This document shows, piece after piece, positions 9,635 to 19,921 of a stretch of DNA of 64,000 bases. Below the pieces are notes generated by a model that saw nothing but the letters and a program-made list of their open reading frames with translations, was not told the origin of the DNA and ran no database searches. Within the stretch, counting starts at the first letter, position 1. Each line of letters starts with the position of its first letter. Where the stretch lies: NCBI GenBank assembly GCA_029465975.1, contig CM055737.1, positions 15,075,645 through 15,139,644 of the forward strand. The letters run 5' to 3'. The translations under genes were made by a program, and so were the position numbers. The stretch is from Dallia pectoralis. Lineage: Eukaryota; Chordata; Actinopteri; Esociformes; Umbridae.

Positions 9635-9851
9635 CCTGTTGGTTGGGAGTTTGTATGCAAACAGGAAGTGTTTTGGCTACAGTTGGGAGAGGAAGGCTCT
9701 CCCGAAATTTGTTTGTTTTTTCTTTGTAATTAGTTTAATTAGTTTGACTAACTTGTTCATTGTTAGTTTTGTTTTTTTGTGTTTGTTTTAAACCACCCAA
9801 CAGAGGCTTACAGCTGTCTGGAAGGTGGTTTTTGTCTTTGTTTTTGTGAAA
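9635..9851 (+). other. 5' UTR of element B
   Basis: Non-coding sequence between the 5S junction and the ORF1 start. It begins CCTGTTGGTTGGGAG and carries T-rich stretches near 9715-9790. Such elements must provide their own start of transcription or be co-transcribed with the target; no recognisable promoter was identified. The inverted copy lies at 14222-14442 and differs mainly in the lengths of T-runs. Confidence 0.7.
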
Positions 9852-11001
9852 ATGGACGGATCTACTGTGGACGACTTGGAAATGGCTGGAGGGACACGCA
9901 CTAATAATGACAATGGACCGGAAAATGGACAAAGAGATGGACATGGAAATGATGGTAATAAGAAAAACAATTTTGGGAAGAAGAAATATATGAAGGAAGC
10001 AACAGTAATTGTAAATATGGACAGAGCGACTGGTGTAAAGGCAGAGGATATAATTAAGGCAGTAGCAGGGAAAGTTGGGAAGGAAAACTTTTGGCGGTGA
10101 GACCGAGACAGGGAGGGGAGTATGAGCTGACGGTGGAGAACGAGGAGCTGTGCGAAGTTTTATTAGAGGGCCTGGAAATAAATGGAGCTACATGTGAGGT
10201 CCGCCAGCTACAAAATCGTGACTATGTGGTTTCTTTTATGCATGTGCCGGCTTATCTGGAGGATGAAAGCATTTTAGGAAAATTGATAGGATGGGGAGTT
10301 CTCCCCATTTCTGATTTAAAAGACGATTGTATCCGGGCACTAACATCGAGGACGGGACCAGGTTTTTAAAAGTAAGATTCCCTAAAGCGGTTTCTTCTCT
10401 GCCCTATAGCACAAAACTAGACACTGCAGACGGGCCACAGTATTTCCGGGTGATGCACAGTCACCAGGTGAAAACCTGTAGGCTGTGCATGAGCCCGGAG
10501 CATATTATGAAAGATTGCCCAACCTTTATGTGCTACAAGTGCGGTGAGAGGGGACATTTTGCTAGGAACTGCAATCCAGTAAGATGCCCAGAGTGTAGGG
10601 AGACATTGGATAAATGTGAGTGTTGGATGGAAGGGGAAGTTGAGAGGAGAGAAAATAAGGAGGATGAGCCGGAAAATGAGACACAGGAACAGAAGGATAC
10701 AGAAGAGGGAGCTAACAACGGAGAGACGAGCGAAGACATTATTGAGAAGAAGAATGGTGAAGACGGAACCCAAGATGGAGGATTAGACGGGGCACAGATG
10801 GACATATCTTCCACAGATAACATTTTTATTCCTGAGGTGGAAAGCGTCAAACGAAAGACGGAACACAATAAAGACACTGACAGTGAAGGAGAGGCACAGG
10901 AGGAGTTGGAGAAGGACAAAGTGGAGACAGGGTTAACACGAAGGCGATCTTTTAAGGTAAAACCCAATGTGAAAGCTACAAGGAAAAAAAAAAAGCATTG
11001 A
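9852..11001 (+). pseudogene. ORF1 (gag-like zinc-knuckle protein) of element B, two frameshifts
   Basis: ORF1 proteins of this group bind the element RNA in the ribonucleoprotein. From the ATG at 9852 (MDGSTVDDLEMAGG) the N-terminus is Asn/Gly-rich, followed by an RRM-like region (EATVIVNMDRATGV onwards). Near the middle are two C-x2-C-x4-H-x4-C zinc knuckles, CRLCMSPEHIMKDC (about 10480-10520) and CYKCGERGHFARNC (about 10531-10572), then a Cys pair cluster CPECRETLDKCEC. The rest is acidic and ends in a basic tail (RRRSFKVKPN, then KKKK). The frame breaks near 10080 and 10320, both at short G or A runs where the inverted copy has one base more, suggesting read errors. About 380 codons in total. 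Confidence 0.87.
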
Positions 11002-11106
11002 AAACTAGTTTAGGGAAAAGTTTCAATAGATATAAAGTGTTAGAGGATTTGGAGGAGGATGAATGAGATGATGGGTTTTAGCTGTTTATTATCTTTTATC
11101 TTTTTA

Positions 11107-12240
11107 ATGGTTTTAAGTTGTGTGAGTTTCAATGCAAGAGGGCTTATGGATTGGAGGAAATTTGAAAAGATTACAGAAAAATGTAAAGGGGAAGACATTA
11201 TTGTATTACAAGAAACTAACTGGAAGGAAAATGTGATGATTGATTTTAAAAAGAGATGGGATGGTGGGATTTTATACAATAATGGAGATGGGAGGATTGG
11301 GAGAGGAGTGGCTTTTTAATGAAGCATGATGTTTTTAAAGTAAGTAAAGTTGTTTATAGGGATAAAATAGGGAAATGTATAGTGATCAAGATAAACTGGG
11401 ATGGAAGAGAATTGATTTTAGTAAATGTACATGCGCCAACGGAGGAGAAGGAAAAGAAGGAGTTTTTTAATGTTTTAGGAATTATTATAAAGAAATACAA
11501 GGAAATAATTATGTTGGGGATTTTAACACAGTTTTTAGTAAACGTGATATGGCAGAAGGAATGGTTTTAGAACAGATAGGGAGAAATGAATTAAAAGCGT
11601 TGATGGGAGAAAATAATATGATTGATGTATGGAGAGAAAGGAATGAAAACAAAGTAGAATTTTCAAGGAGACAAATAGTGGGGAATTTTGTGTGCCAAAC
11701 GAGAATTGATTTTGTTTTATGTACGAGAAATGTGGAGGATTTTATCGAAAACATTAAGTATGAAGACGCAAGTTTTAGTGATCATAAGTTTTTATTTTTT
11801 AAATTAGATTGAGTCAAGTGCGCAGAGGGCCAGGGTTATGGATTTTAAATGCAGAGATGCTTAAACAAGAAGGATATGTTTTACAAGTTAAAGAAATAAT
11901 TGAACAGGAAAAGGGAAATGAAATGTATGAAGAGGATAAGAGACAATGGTGGGAGAATGTAAAGTTTTCAATCAAAAGTTTTCAATAAAGTATTGTAGTT
12001 CAATAAGGAAATACGAAAGGGACAAAGTAGAAGAAATAAAGGACAGTTTGGGAAAGGAATTGAAAAAGGACAATAAAGATATCCAAAAGATAATGGGAAT
12101 AGAGGAGAAACTGAAAGAAATGGAGGAAAAAGAATATGAGGGGCAAGTTTAAGAAGTAAGGCAAAATATATGGTGGAGGGTGAAAAATGCACAAAGTTCT
12201 TTTTGATTTGGAAAAGAAGAAAGGAAAAGCAGAAACAATT
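11107..12240 (+). pseudogene. ORF2 5' part (AP endonuclease) of element B, frameshifted, cut off
   Basis: The ATG at 11107 (MVLSCVSFNARGL) aligns with the ORF2 start of element A; an in-frame ATG at 11059 is an alternative. Endonuclease motifs in order: SFNARGL, IVLQETNW, LVNVHAPT, a broken block at about 11510-11530 where the catalytic Asp-Asn segment crosses a frameshift, SRRQIVGNFVCQTRIDFV, and FSDHKFLFF with the SDH motif. Frame breaks occur near 11318, 11520 and 11810. After the endonuclease come a Lys/Glu-rich linker and the start of the pre-RT region, then the palindrome junction. Confidence 0.84.
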
Positions 12241-12977
12241 AAAATCCATAACCCTGGCCCTCTGCGCACTTGACTCCAATCTAATTTAAAAAATAAAAAC
12301 TTATGATCACTAAAACTTGCGTCTTCATACTTAAAGATAAAATCCTCCACATTTCTCATTACATAAACAAAATCAATTCTCGTTTGGCACACAAAATTCC
12401 CCACTATTTGTCTCCTTGAAAATTCTACTTTGTTTTCATTCCTTTCTCTCCATACATCAATCATATTATTTTCTCCCATCAACGCTTTTAATTCATTTCT
12501 CCCCTATCTGTTCTAAAACCATTCCTTCTGCCATATCACGTTTACTAAAAACTGTGTTAAAATCCCCAACATAATTATTTCCTTGTATTTCTTTATAATA
12601 ATTCCTAAAACATTAAAAAACTCCTTCTTTTCCTTCTCCTCCGTTGGCGCATGTACATTTACTAAAATCAATTCTCTTCCATCCCAGTTTATCTTGATCA
12701 CTATACATTTCCCTATTTTATCCCTATAAACAACTTTACTTACTTTAAAAACATCATGCTTCATTAAAAAAGCCACTCCTCTCCCAATCCTCCCATCTCC
12801 ATTATTGTATAAAATCCCACCATCCCATCTCTTTTTAAAATCAATCATCACATTTTCCTTCCAGTTAGTTTCTTGTAATACAATAATGTCTTCCCCTTTA
12901 CATTTTTCTGTAATCTTTTCAAATTTCCTCCAATCCATAAGCCCTCTTGCATTGAAACTCACACAACTTAAAACCAT
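12241..12977 (-). pseudogene. ORF2 5' part of element B, inverted copy
   Basis: Starts at 12977 (MVLSCVSFNARGL) and runs leftward through the same endonuclease motifs as the + copy, ending soon after FSDHKFLFFKLD at the palindrome junction. The first 154 codons are open, including the stretch where the + copy is broken near 11318. A frame break near 12515 corresponds to the damaged Asp-Asn block of the + copy, so this defect is shared by both arms. Confidence 0.83.
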
Positions 12978-13081
12978 TAAAAGATAAAAGATAATAAACA
13001 GCTAAAACCCATCATCTCATTCATCCTCCTCCAAATCCTCTAACACTTTATATCTATTGAAACTTTTCCCTAAACTAGTTT

Positions 13082-14221
13082 TCAATGCTTTTTCCTTGTA
13101 GCTTTCACATTGGGTTTTACCTTAAAAGATCGCCTTCGTGTTAACCCTGTCTCACTTTGTCCTTCTCCAACTCCTCCTGTGCCTCTCCTTCACTGTCAGT
13201 GTCTTTATTGTGTTCCGTCTTTCGTTTGACGCTTTCCACCTCAGGAATAAAAATGTTATCTGTGGAAGATATGTCCATCTGTGCCCCGTCTAATCCTCCA
13301 TCTTGGGTTCCGTCTTCACCATTCTTCTTCTCAATAATGTCTTCGCTCGTCTCTCCGTTGTTAGCTCCTCTTCTGTATCCTTCTGTTCCTGTGTCTCATT
13401 TTCCGGCTCATCCTCCTTATTTTCTCTCCTCTCACCTTCCCCTTCCATCCAACACTCACATTTATCCAATGTCTCCCTACACTCTGGGCATCTTACTGGA
13501 TTGCAGTTCCTAGCAAAATGTCCCCTCTCACCGCACTTGTAGCACAAAGGTTGGGCAATCTTTCATAATATGCTCCGGGCTCATGCACAGCCTACAGGTT
13601 TTCACCTGGTGACTGTGCATCACCCGAAATACTGTGGCCCGTCTGCAGTGTCTAGTTTTGTGCTATAGGGCAGAGAAGAAACCGCTTTAGGGAATCTTAC
13701 TTTTAAAAACCTGGTCCCGTCTTCGATGTTAGTGCCCGGATACAATCGTCTTTTTAAATCAGAAATGGGGAGAACTCCCCATCCTATCAATTTTCCTAAA
13801 ATGCTTTCATCCTCCAGATAAGCCGGCACATGCATAAAAGAAACCACATAGTCACGATTTTGTAGCTGGCGGACCTCACATGTAGCTCCATTTATTTCCA
13901 GGCCCTCTAATAAAACTTCGCACAGCTCCTCGTTCTCCACCGTCAGCTCATACTCCCTCCCTGTCTCGGTCTCACCGCCAAAAGTTTTCCTTCCCCAACT
14001 TTCCCTGCTACTGCCTTAATTATATCCTCTGCCTTTACACCAGTCGCTCTGTCCATATTTACAATTACTGTTGCTTCCTTCATATATTTCTTCTTCCCAA
14101 AATTGTTTTTCTTATTACCATCATTTCCATGTCCATCTCTTTGTCCATTTTCCGGTCCATTGTCATTATTAGTGCGTGTCCCTCCAGCCATTTCCAAGTC
14201 GTCCACAGTAGATCCGTCCAT
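13082..14221 (-). pseudogene. ORF1 of element B, inverted copy, frameshifted
   Basis: Minus-strand ORF1 from the ATG at 14219-14221 to a TGA at 13082-13084. It has the same order as the + copy: Asn/Gly-rich N-terminus, RRM-like region, two CCHC zinc knuckles (second knuckle CYKCGERGHFARNC at about 13505-13546), acidic tail and basic C-terminus. Frameshifts lie near 13960, 13620-13550 and 13380, at other places than in the + copy. Where one arm is broken the other is often open, as expected if the breaks are independent read errors. Confidence 0.85.
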
Positions 14222-14442
14222 TTTCACAAAAACAAAGACAAAAAACCACCTTCCAGACAGCTGTAAGCCTCTGTTGGGTGGTTTAAAACAAACACAAAAA
14301 AAAAACAAAACTAACAATGAACAAGTTAGTCAAACTAATTAAACTAATTACAAAAAAAAAACAAACAAATTTCAGGAGAGCCTTCCTCTCCCAACTGTAG
14401 CCAAAACACTTCCTGTTTGCATACAAACTCCCAACCAACAGG

Positions 14443-14472
14443 GGGCGTTTTCAGGGTGGTGTGGCCGTAAGC
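14443..14472 (-). pseudogene. 5S rRNA gene 5' fragment beside inverted element B
   Basis: The first 30 nt of a 5S copy on the minus strand, ending AACGCCC at the element B boundary. It differs from its mirror partner at 9605 in having the normal start GCTTACGG rather than CCCTACGG, one of the few substitutions between the inner parts of the arms. Confidence 0.85.
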
Positions 14473-17400
14473 TATTAGAAGAGTTGAAATTACAGCTGTT
14501 ATTGATTTCTTCACTGCATAATTAACTTTTTGATTGTTTGTTTCTTCCCGCCATAAAGAAAATAACAAAATGCTTACAACACTAGATATTCCAGGCGGTC
14601 TCCCATCCAAGTACTAACCAAGCCCGACCCTGTTTGGTTTCCGAGATCAGGCGTTTTCAGGGTGGTGTGGCCGTAAGCTATTAGAACAGTTGAAATTACA
14701 GCTCTTATTGATTTCTTCACTGCATAATTAACTTTTTGATTGATTGTTTCTTCCCGCCAGAAAATAACAAAATGCTTACAACACTAGATATTCCTAGGCG
14801 GTCTCCCATCCAAGTACTAACCAAGCCCGACCCTGCTTGGCTTCCGAGATCAGACGAGATCGGGCGTTTTTCAGGGTGGTGTGGCCGTAAGCTATTAGAG
14901 AAGTTGAAATTACAGCTCTTATTGATTTCTTCACTGCATAATTAACTTTTTGATTGATTGTTTCTTCCCGCCAAGAAAATAACAAAATGCTTACAACACT
15001 AGATATTCCCAGGCGGTCTCCCATCCAAGTACTAACCAAGCCCGACCCTGCTTGGCTTCCGAGATCAGACGAGATCGGGCGTTTTCAGGGTGGTGTGGCC
15101 GTAGCTATTAGAACAGTTGAAAATACAGCTCTTATTGATTTCTTCACTGCATAATTAACTTTTTGATTGATTGTTTCTTCCCGCCAAGAAAATAACAAAA
15201 TGCTTACAACACTAGATATTCCTAGGCGGTCTCCCATCCAAGTACTAACCAAGCCCGACCCTGCTTGGCTTCCGAGATCAGACGAGATCGGGCGTTTTCA
15301 GGGTGGTGTGGCCGTAAGCTATTAGAAAAGTTGAAATTACAGCTCTTATTGATTTCTTCACTGCATAATTAACTTTTTGATTGATTGTTTCTTCCCGCCA
15401 TGAAAATAACAAAATGCTTACAACACTAGATATTCCTAGGCGGTCTCCCATCCAAGTACTAACCAAGCCCGACCCTGTTTGGTTTCCGAGATCAGGCGTT
15501 TTCAGGTGGTGTGGCCGTAGCTATTAGAACAGTTGAAAATACAGCTGTTATTGATTTCTTCACTGCATAATTAACTTTTTGATTGATTGTTTCTTCCCGC
15601 CATGAAAATAACAAAATGCTTACAACACTAGATATTTCCAGGCGGTCTCCCATCCAAGTACTAACCAAGCCCGACCCTGTTTGGTTTCCGAGATCGGGCG
15701 TTTTCAGGGTGGTGTGGCCGTAAGCTATTAGAAAAGTTGAAATTACAGCTCTTATTGATTTCTTCACTGCATAATTAACTTTTTGATTGATTGTTTCTTC
15801 CCGCCAAGAAAATAACAAAATGCTTACAACACTAGATATTCCCAGGCGGTCTCCCATCCAAGTACTAACCAAGCCCGACCCTGTTTGGCTTCCGAGATCA
15901 GACGAGATCGGGCGTTTTCAGGGTGGTGTGGCCGTAAGCTATTAGAAAGTTGAAATTACAGCTCTTATTGATTTCTTCACTGCATAATTAACTTTTTGAT
16001 TGATTGTTTCTTCCCGCCAAGAAAATAACAAAATGCTTACAACACTAGATATTCTAGGCGGTCTCCCATCCAAGTACTAACCAAGCCCGACCCTGCTTGG
16101 CTTCGAGATCAGACGAGATCGGGCGTTTTCAGGGTGGTGTGGCCGTAAGCTATTAGAAAAGTTGAAATTACAGCTCTTATTGATTTCTTCACTGCATAAT
16201 TAACTTTTTGATTGATTGTTTCTTCCCGCCAAGAAAATAACAAAATGCTTACAACACTAGATATTCCTAACCAAGGCGGTCTCCCATCCAAGTACTAACC
16301 AAGCCCGACCCTGCTTGGCCCGACCCTGTTTGGCTTCCGAGATCGGGCGTTTTCAGGGTGTGTGGCCGTAAGCTATTAGAAAAGTTGAAATTACAGCTCT
16401 TATTGATTTCTTCACTGCATAATTAACTTTTTGATTGTTTGTTTCTTCCCGCCAAGAAAATAACAAAATGCTTACAACACTAGATATTCCTAGGCGGTCT
16501 CCCATCCAAGTACTAACCAAGCCCGACCCTGTTTGGCTTTCGAGATCGGGCGTTTTCAGGGTGGTGTGGCCGTAGTATTAGAACAGTTGAAAATACAGCT
16601 GTTATTGATTTCTTCACTGCATAATTAACTTTTTGATTGATTGTTTCTTCCCGCCAAGAAAATAACAAAATGCTTACAACACTAGATATTCCTAGGCGGT
16701 CTCCCATCCAAGTACTAACCAAGCCCGACCCTGCTTGGCTTCCCGAGATCAGACGAGATCGGGCGTTTTCAGGGTGGTGTGGCCGTAAGCTATTAGAAAG
16801 TTGAAATTACAGCTCTTATTGATTTCTTCACTGCATAATTAACTTTTTGATTGATTGTTTCTTCCCGCCAAGAAAATAACAAAATGCTTACAACACTAGA
16901 TATTCCTAGGCGGTCTCCCATCCAAGTACTAACCAAGCCCGACCATGTTTGGCTTCCGAGATCGAGGCGTTTTCAGGGTGGTGTGGCCGTAAGCTATTAG
17001 AAAAGTTGAAATTACAGCTCTTATTGATTTCTTCACTGCATAATTAACTTTTTGATTGATTGTTTCTTCCCGCCAAGAAAATAACAAAATGCTTACAACA
17101 CTAGATATTCCCAGGCGGTCTCCCATCCAAGTACTAACCAAGCCCAACCCTGCTTGGCTTCCGAGATCAGACGAGATCGGGCGTTTTCAGGGTGGTGTGG
17201 CCGTAAGCTATTAGAACAAGTTGAAATTACAGCTCTTATTGATTTCTTCACTGCATAATTCACTTTTTGATTGATTGTTTCTTCCCGCCAAGAAAATAAC
17301 AAAATGCTTACAACACTAGATATTCCCAGGCGGTCTCCATCCAAGTACTAACCAAGCCCGACCCTGTTTGGCTTCCGAGATCGAGATCAGGCGTTTTCAG

Positions 17401-19921
17401 GGTGGTGTGGCCGTAAGCTATTAGAAGAGTTGAAATTACAGCTGTTATTGATTTCTTCACTGCATAATTAACTTTTTGATTGATTGTTTCTTCCCGCCAA
17501 GAAAATAACAAAATGCTTACAACACTAGATATTCCCAGGCGGTCTCCCATCCAAGTACTAACCAAGCCCGACCCTGTTTGGTTTCCGAGATCAGGCGTTT
17601 TCAGGGTGGTGTGGCCGTAGGAGTATTAGAACATTTGAAAATACAGCTGTTATTGATTTCTTCACTGCATAATTAACTTTTTGATTGATTGTTTCTTCCC
17701 GCCAAGAAAATAACAAAATGCTTACAACACTAGATATTCCTAGGCGGTCTCCCATCCAAGTACTAACCAAGCCCGACCCTGCTTGGCTTCCGAGATCAGA
17801 CGAGATCGGGCGTTTTCAGGGTGGTGTGGCCGTAAGCTATTAGAAAAGTTGAAATTACAGCTCTTATTGATTTCTTCACTGCATAATTAACTTTTTGATT
17901 GATTGTTTCTTCCCGCCAGAAAATAACAAAATGCTTACAACACTAGATATTCCTAGGCGGTCTCCCATCCAAGTACTAACCAAGCCCGACCCTGCTTGGC
18001 TTCGAGATCAGGCGTTTTCAGGGTGGTGTGGCCGTAGGCTATTAGAACATTTGAAAATACAGCTGTTATTGATTTCTTCACTGCATAATTAACTTTTTGA
18101 TTGATTGTTTCTTCCCGCCATGAAAATAACAAAATGCTTACAACACTAGATATTCCTAGGCGGTCTCCCATCCAAGTACTAACCAAGCCCGACCCTGCTT
18201 GGCTTCCGAGATCAGACGAGATCGGGCGTTTTCAGGGTGGTGTGGCCGTAAGCTATTAGAAAGTTGAAATTACAGCTCTTATTGATTTCTTCACTGCATA
18301 ATTAACTTTTTGATTGATTGTTTCTTCCCGCCATGAAAATAACAAAATGCTTACAACACTAGATATTCCTAGGCGGTCTCCCATCCAAGTACTAACCAAG
18401 CCCGACCCTGTTTGGCTTCCGAGATCGAGGGCGTTTTCAGGGTGGTGTGGCCGTAAGCTATTAGACAAGTTGAAATTACAGCTCTTATTGATTTCTTCAC
18501 TGCATAATTAACTTTTTTGATTGATTGTTTCTTCCCGCCAAGAAAATAACAAAATGCTTACAACACTAGATATTCCTAGGCGGTCTCCCATCCAAGTACT
18601 AACCAAGCCCAACCCTGCTTGGCTTCCGAGATCAGACGAGATCGGGCGTTTTCAGGGTGGTGTGGCCGTAAGCTATTAGAAAAGTTGAAATTACAGCTCT
18701 TATTGATTTCTTCACTGCATAATTAACTTTTTGATTGATTGTTTCTTCGCCAAGAAAATAACAAAATGCTTACAACACTAGATATTCCAGGCGGTCTCCC
18801 ATCCAAGTACTAACCAAGCCCAACCCTGTTTGGTTTCCGAGATCAGGCGTTTTCAGGGTGGTGTGGCCGTAAGCTATTAGAACAGTTGAAATTACAGCTG
18901 TTATTGATTTCTTCACTGCATAATTAACTTTTTGATTGATTGTTTCTTCCCGCCAAGAAAATAACAAAATGCTTACAACACTAGATATTCCAGGCGGTCT
19001 CCCATCCAAGTACTAACCAAGCCCGACCCTGTTTGGCTTCCGAGATCAGACGAGATCGGGCGTTTTCAGGGTGGTGTGGCCGTAAGCTATTAGAAAAGTT
19101 GAAATTACAGCTCTTATTGATTTCTTCACTGCATAATTAACTTTTTGATTGATTGTTTCTTCCCGCCAAGAAAATAACAAAATGCTTACAACACTAGATA
19201 TTCCCAGGCGGTCTCCATCCAAGTACTAACCAAGCCCGACCCTGCTTGGCTTCCGAGATCAGACGAGATCGGGCGTTTTCAGGGTGGTGTGGCCGTAAGC
19301 TATTAGAAGAGTTGAAATTACAGCTCTTATTGATTTCTTCACTGCATAATTAACTTTTTGATTGATTGTTTCTTCCCGCCAAGAAAATAACAAAATGCTT
19401 ACAACACTAGATATTCCTAGGCGGTCTCCCATCCAAGTACTAACCAAGCCCGACCCTGCTTGGCTTCCGAGATCAGACGAGATCGGGCGTTTTCAGGGTG
19501 GTGTGGCCGTAAGCTATTAGACAAGTTGAAATTACAGCTCTTATTGATTTCTTCACTGCATAATTAACTTTTTGATTGATTGTTTCTTCCCGCCATGAAA
19601 ATAACAAAATGCTTACAACACTAGATATTCCCAGGCGGTCTCCCATCCAAGTACTAACCAAGCCCAACCCTGCTTGGCTTCCGAGATCAGGCGAGATCGG
19701 GCGTTTTTCAGGGTGGTGTGGCCGTAAGCTATTAGAAAGTTGAAATTACAGCTGTTATTGATTTCTTCACTGCATAATTAACTTTTGATTGATTGTTTCT
19801 TCCCGCCAAGAAAATAACAAAATGCTTACAACACTAGATATTCCCTAGGCGGTCTCCCATCCAAGTACTAACCAAGCCCGACCCTGCTTGGCTTCCGAGA
19901 TCAGACGAGATCGGGCGTTTT
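14443..19921 (-). rRNA. 5S rDNA array II (-), 25 complete copies plus two half copies
   Basis: Tandem 5S genes on the minus strand with the same spacer as array I. Reading outward from 14443, the complete copies are D F F F D D F F D D F D F i D F D F D F D F F F F (i, intermediate deletion at about 17380). Array I read outward from element B gives D F D F D P D D F D F F F F D F D F F F D F F F F. The count is equal and 17 of 25 positions agree in class. Small indels are common, such as loss of one base in GCCGTAGC (15100, 15520), a duplicated AACCAAG near 16270, and a duplicated block near 16305-16330. The array ends in a 5S fragment at 19824-19921 against inverted element A. Few copies here can be trusted base by base. 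Confidence 0.92.

Larger units (their letters stand above)
9635..12240 (+). mobile_element. Mutsu-like retrotransposon B, 5' part (+ copy)
   Basis: The element starts inside a 5S gene and holds a 5' UTR of about 217 bp (9635-9851), ORF1 and the first third of ORF2. It breaks off at 12240, just before the reverse transcriptase: its last readable block, KAKYMVEGEKCTKF, matches SRAQYAVEGKNAHLF of element A near 1125. No RT, 3' UTR or poly(A) of this family is in the window. What follows at 12241 is its own inverted copy. The 5' end is at the expected target, so the 5' end is probably complete rather than truncated as in most LINE copies. Confidence 0.87.
12241..14442 (-). mobile_element. Mutsu-like retrotransposon B, 5' part (inverted copy)
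   Basis: Reverse complement of 9635-11848: 5' UTR (14222-14442), ORF1 and the start of ORF2, with its 5' end in a 5S gene at the same site as the + copy. It is shorter at its inner end by about 392 bp. Differences from the + copy are mostly single-base changes in run length, such as the A-run before the ORF1 stop (about 11 A at 10983 against 5 at about 13089-13094). The two are therefore either one molecule read twice or a very recent inverted duplication. Confidence 0.87.

Noticed and set aside
9635..14442. Twin-priming inversion of one retrotransposon copy
   Set aside because: Twin priming inverts only part of an element at one insertion. Here the flanking 5S array and element A are inverted as well.
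4163..19921. Terminal inverted repeats of a very large DNA transposon (Maverick-like) formed by the palindrome arms
   Set aside because: No transposase, integrase or polymerase B is present, the arms are ordinary 5S arrays plus LINE sequence, and there is no target-site duplication around the structure.
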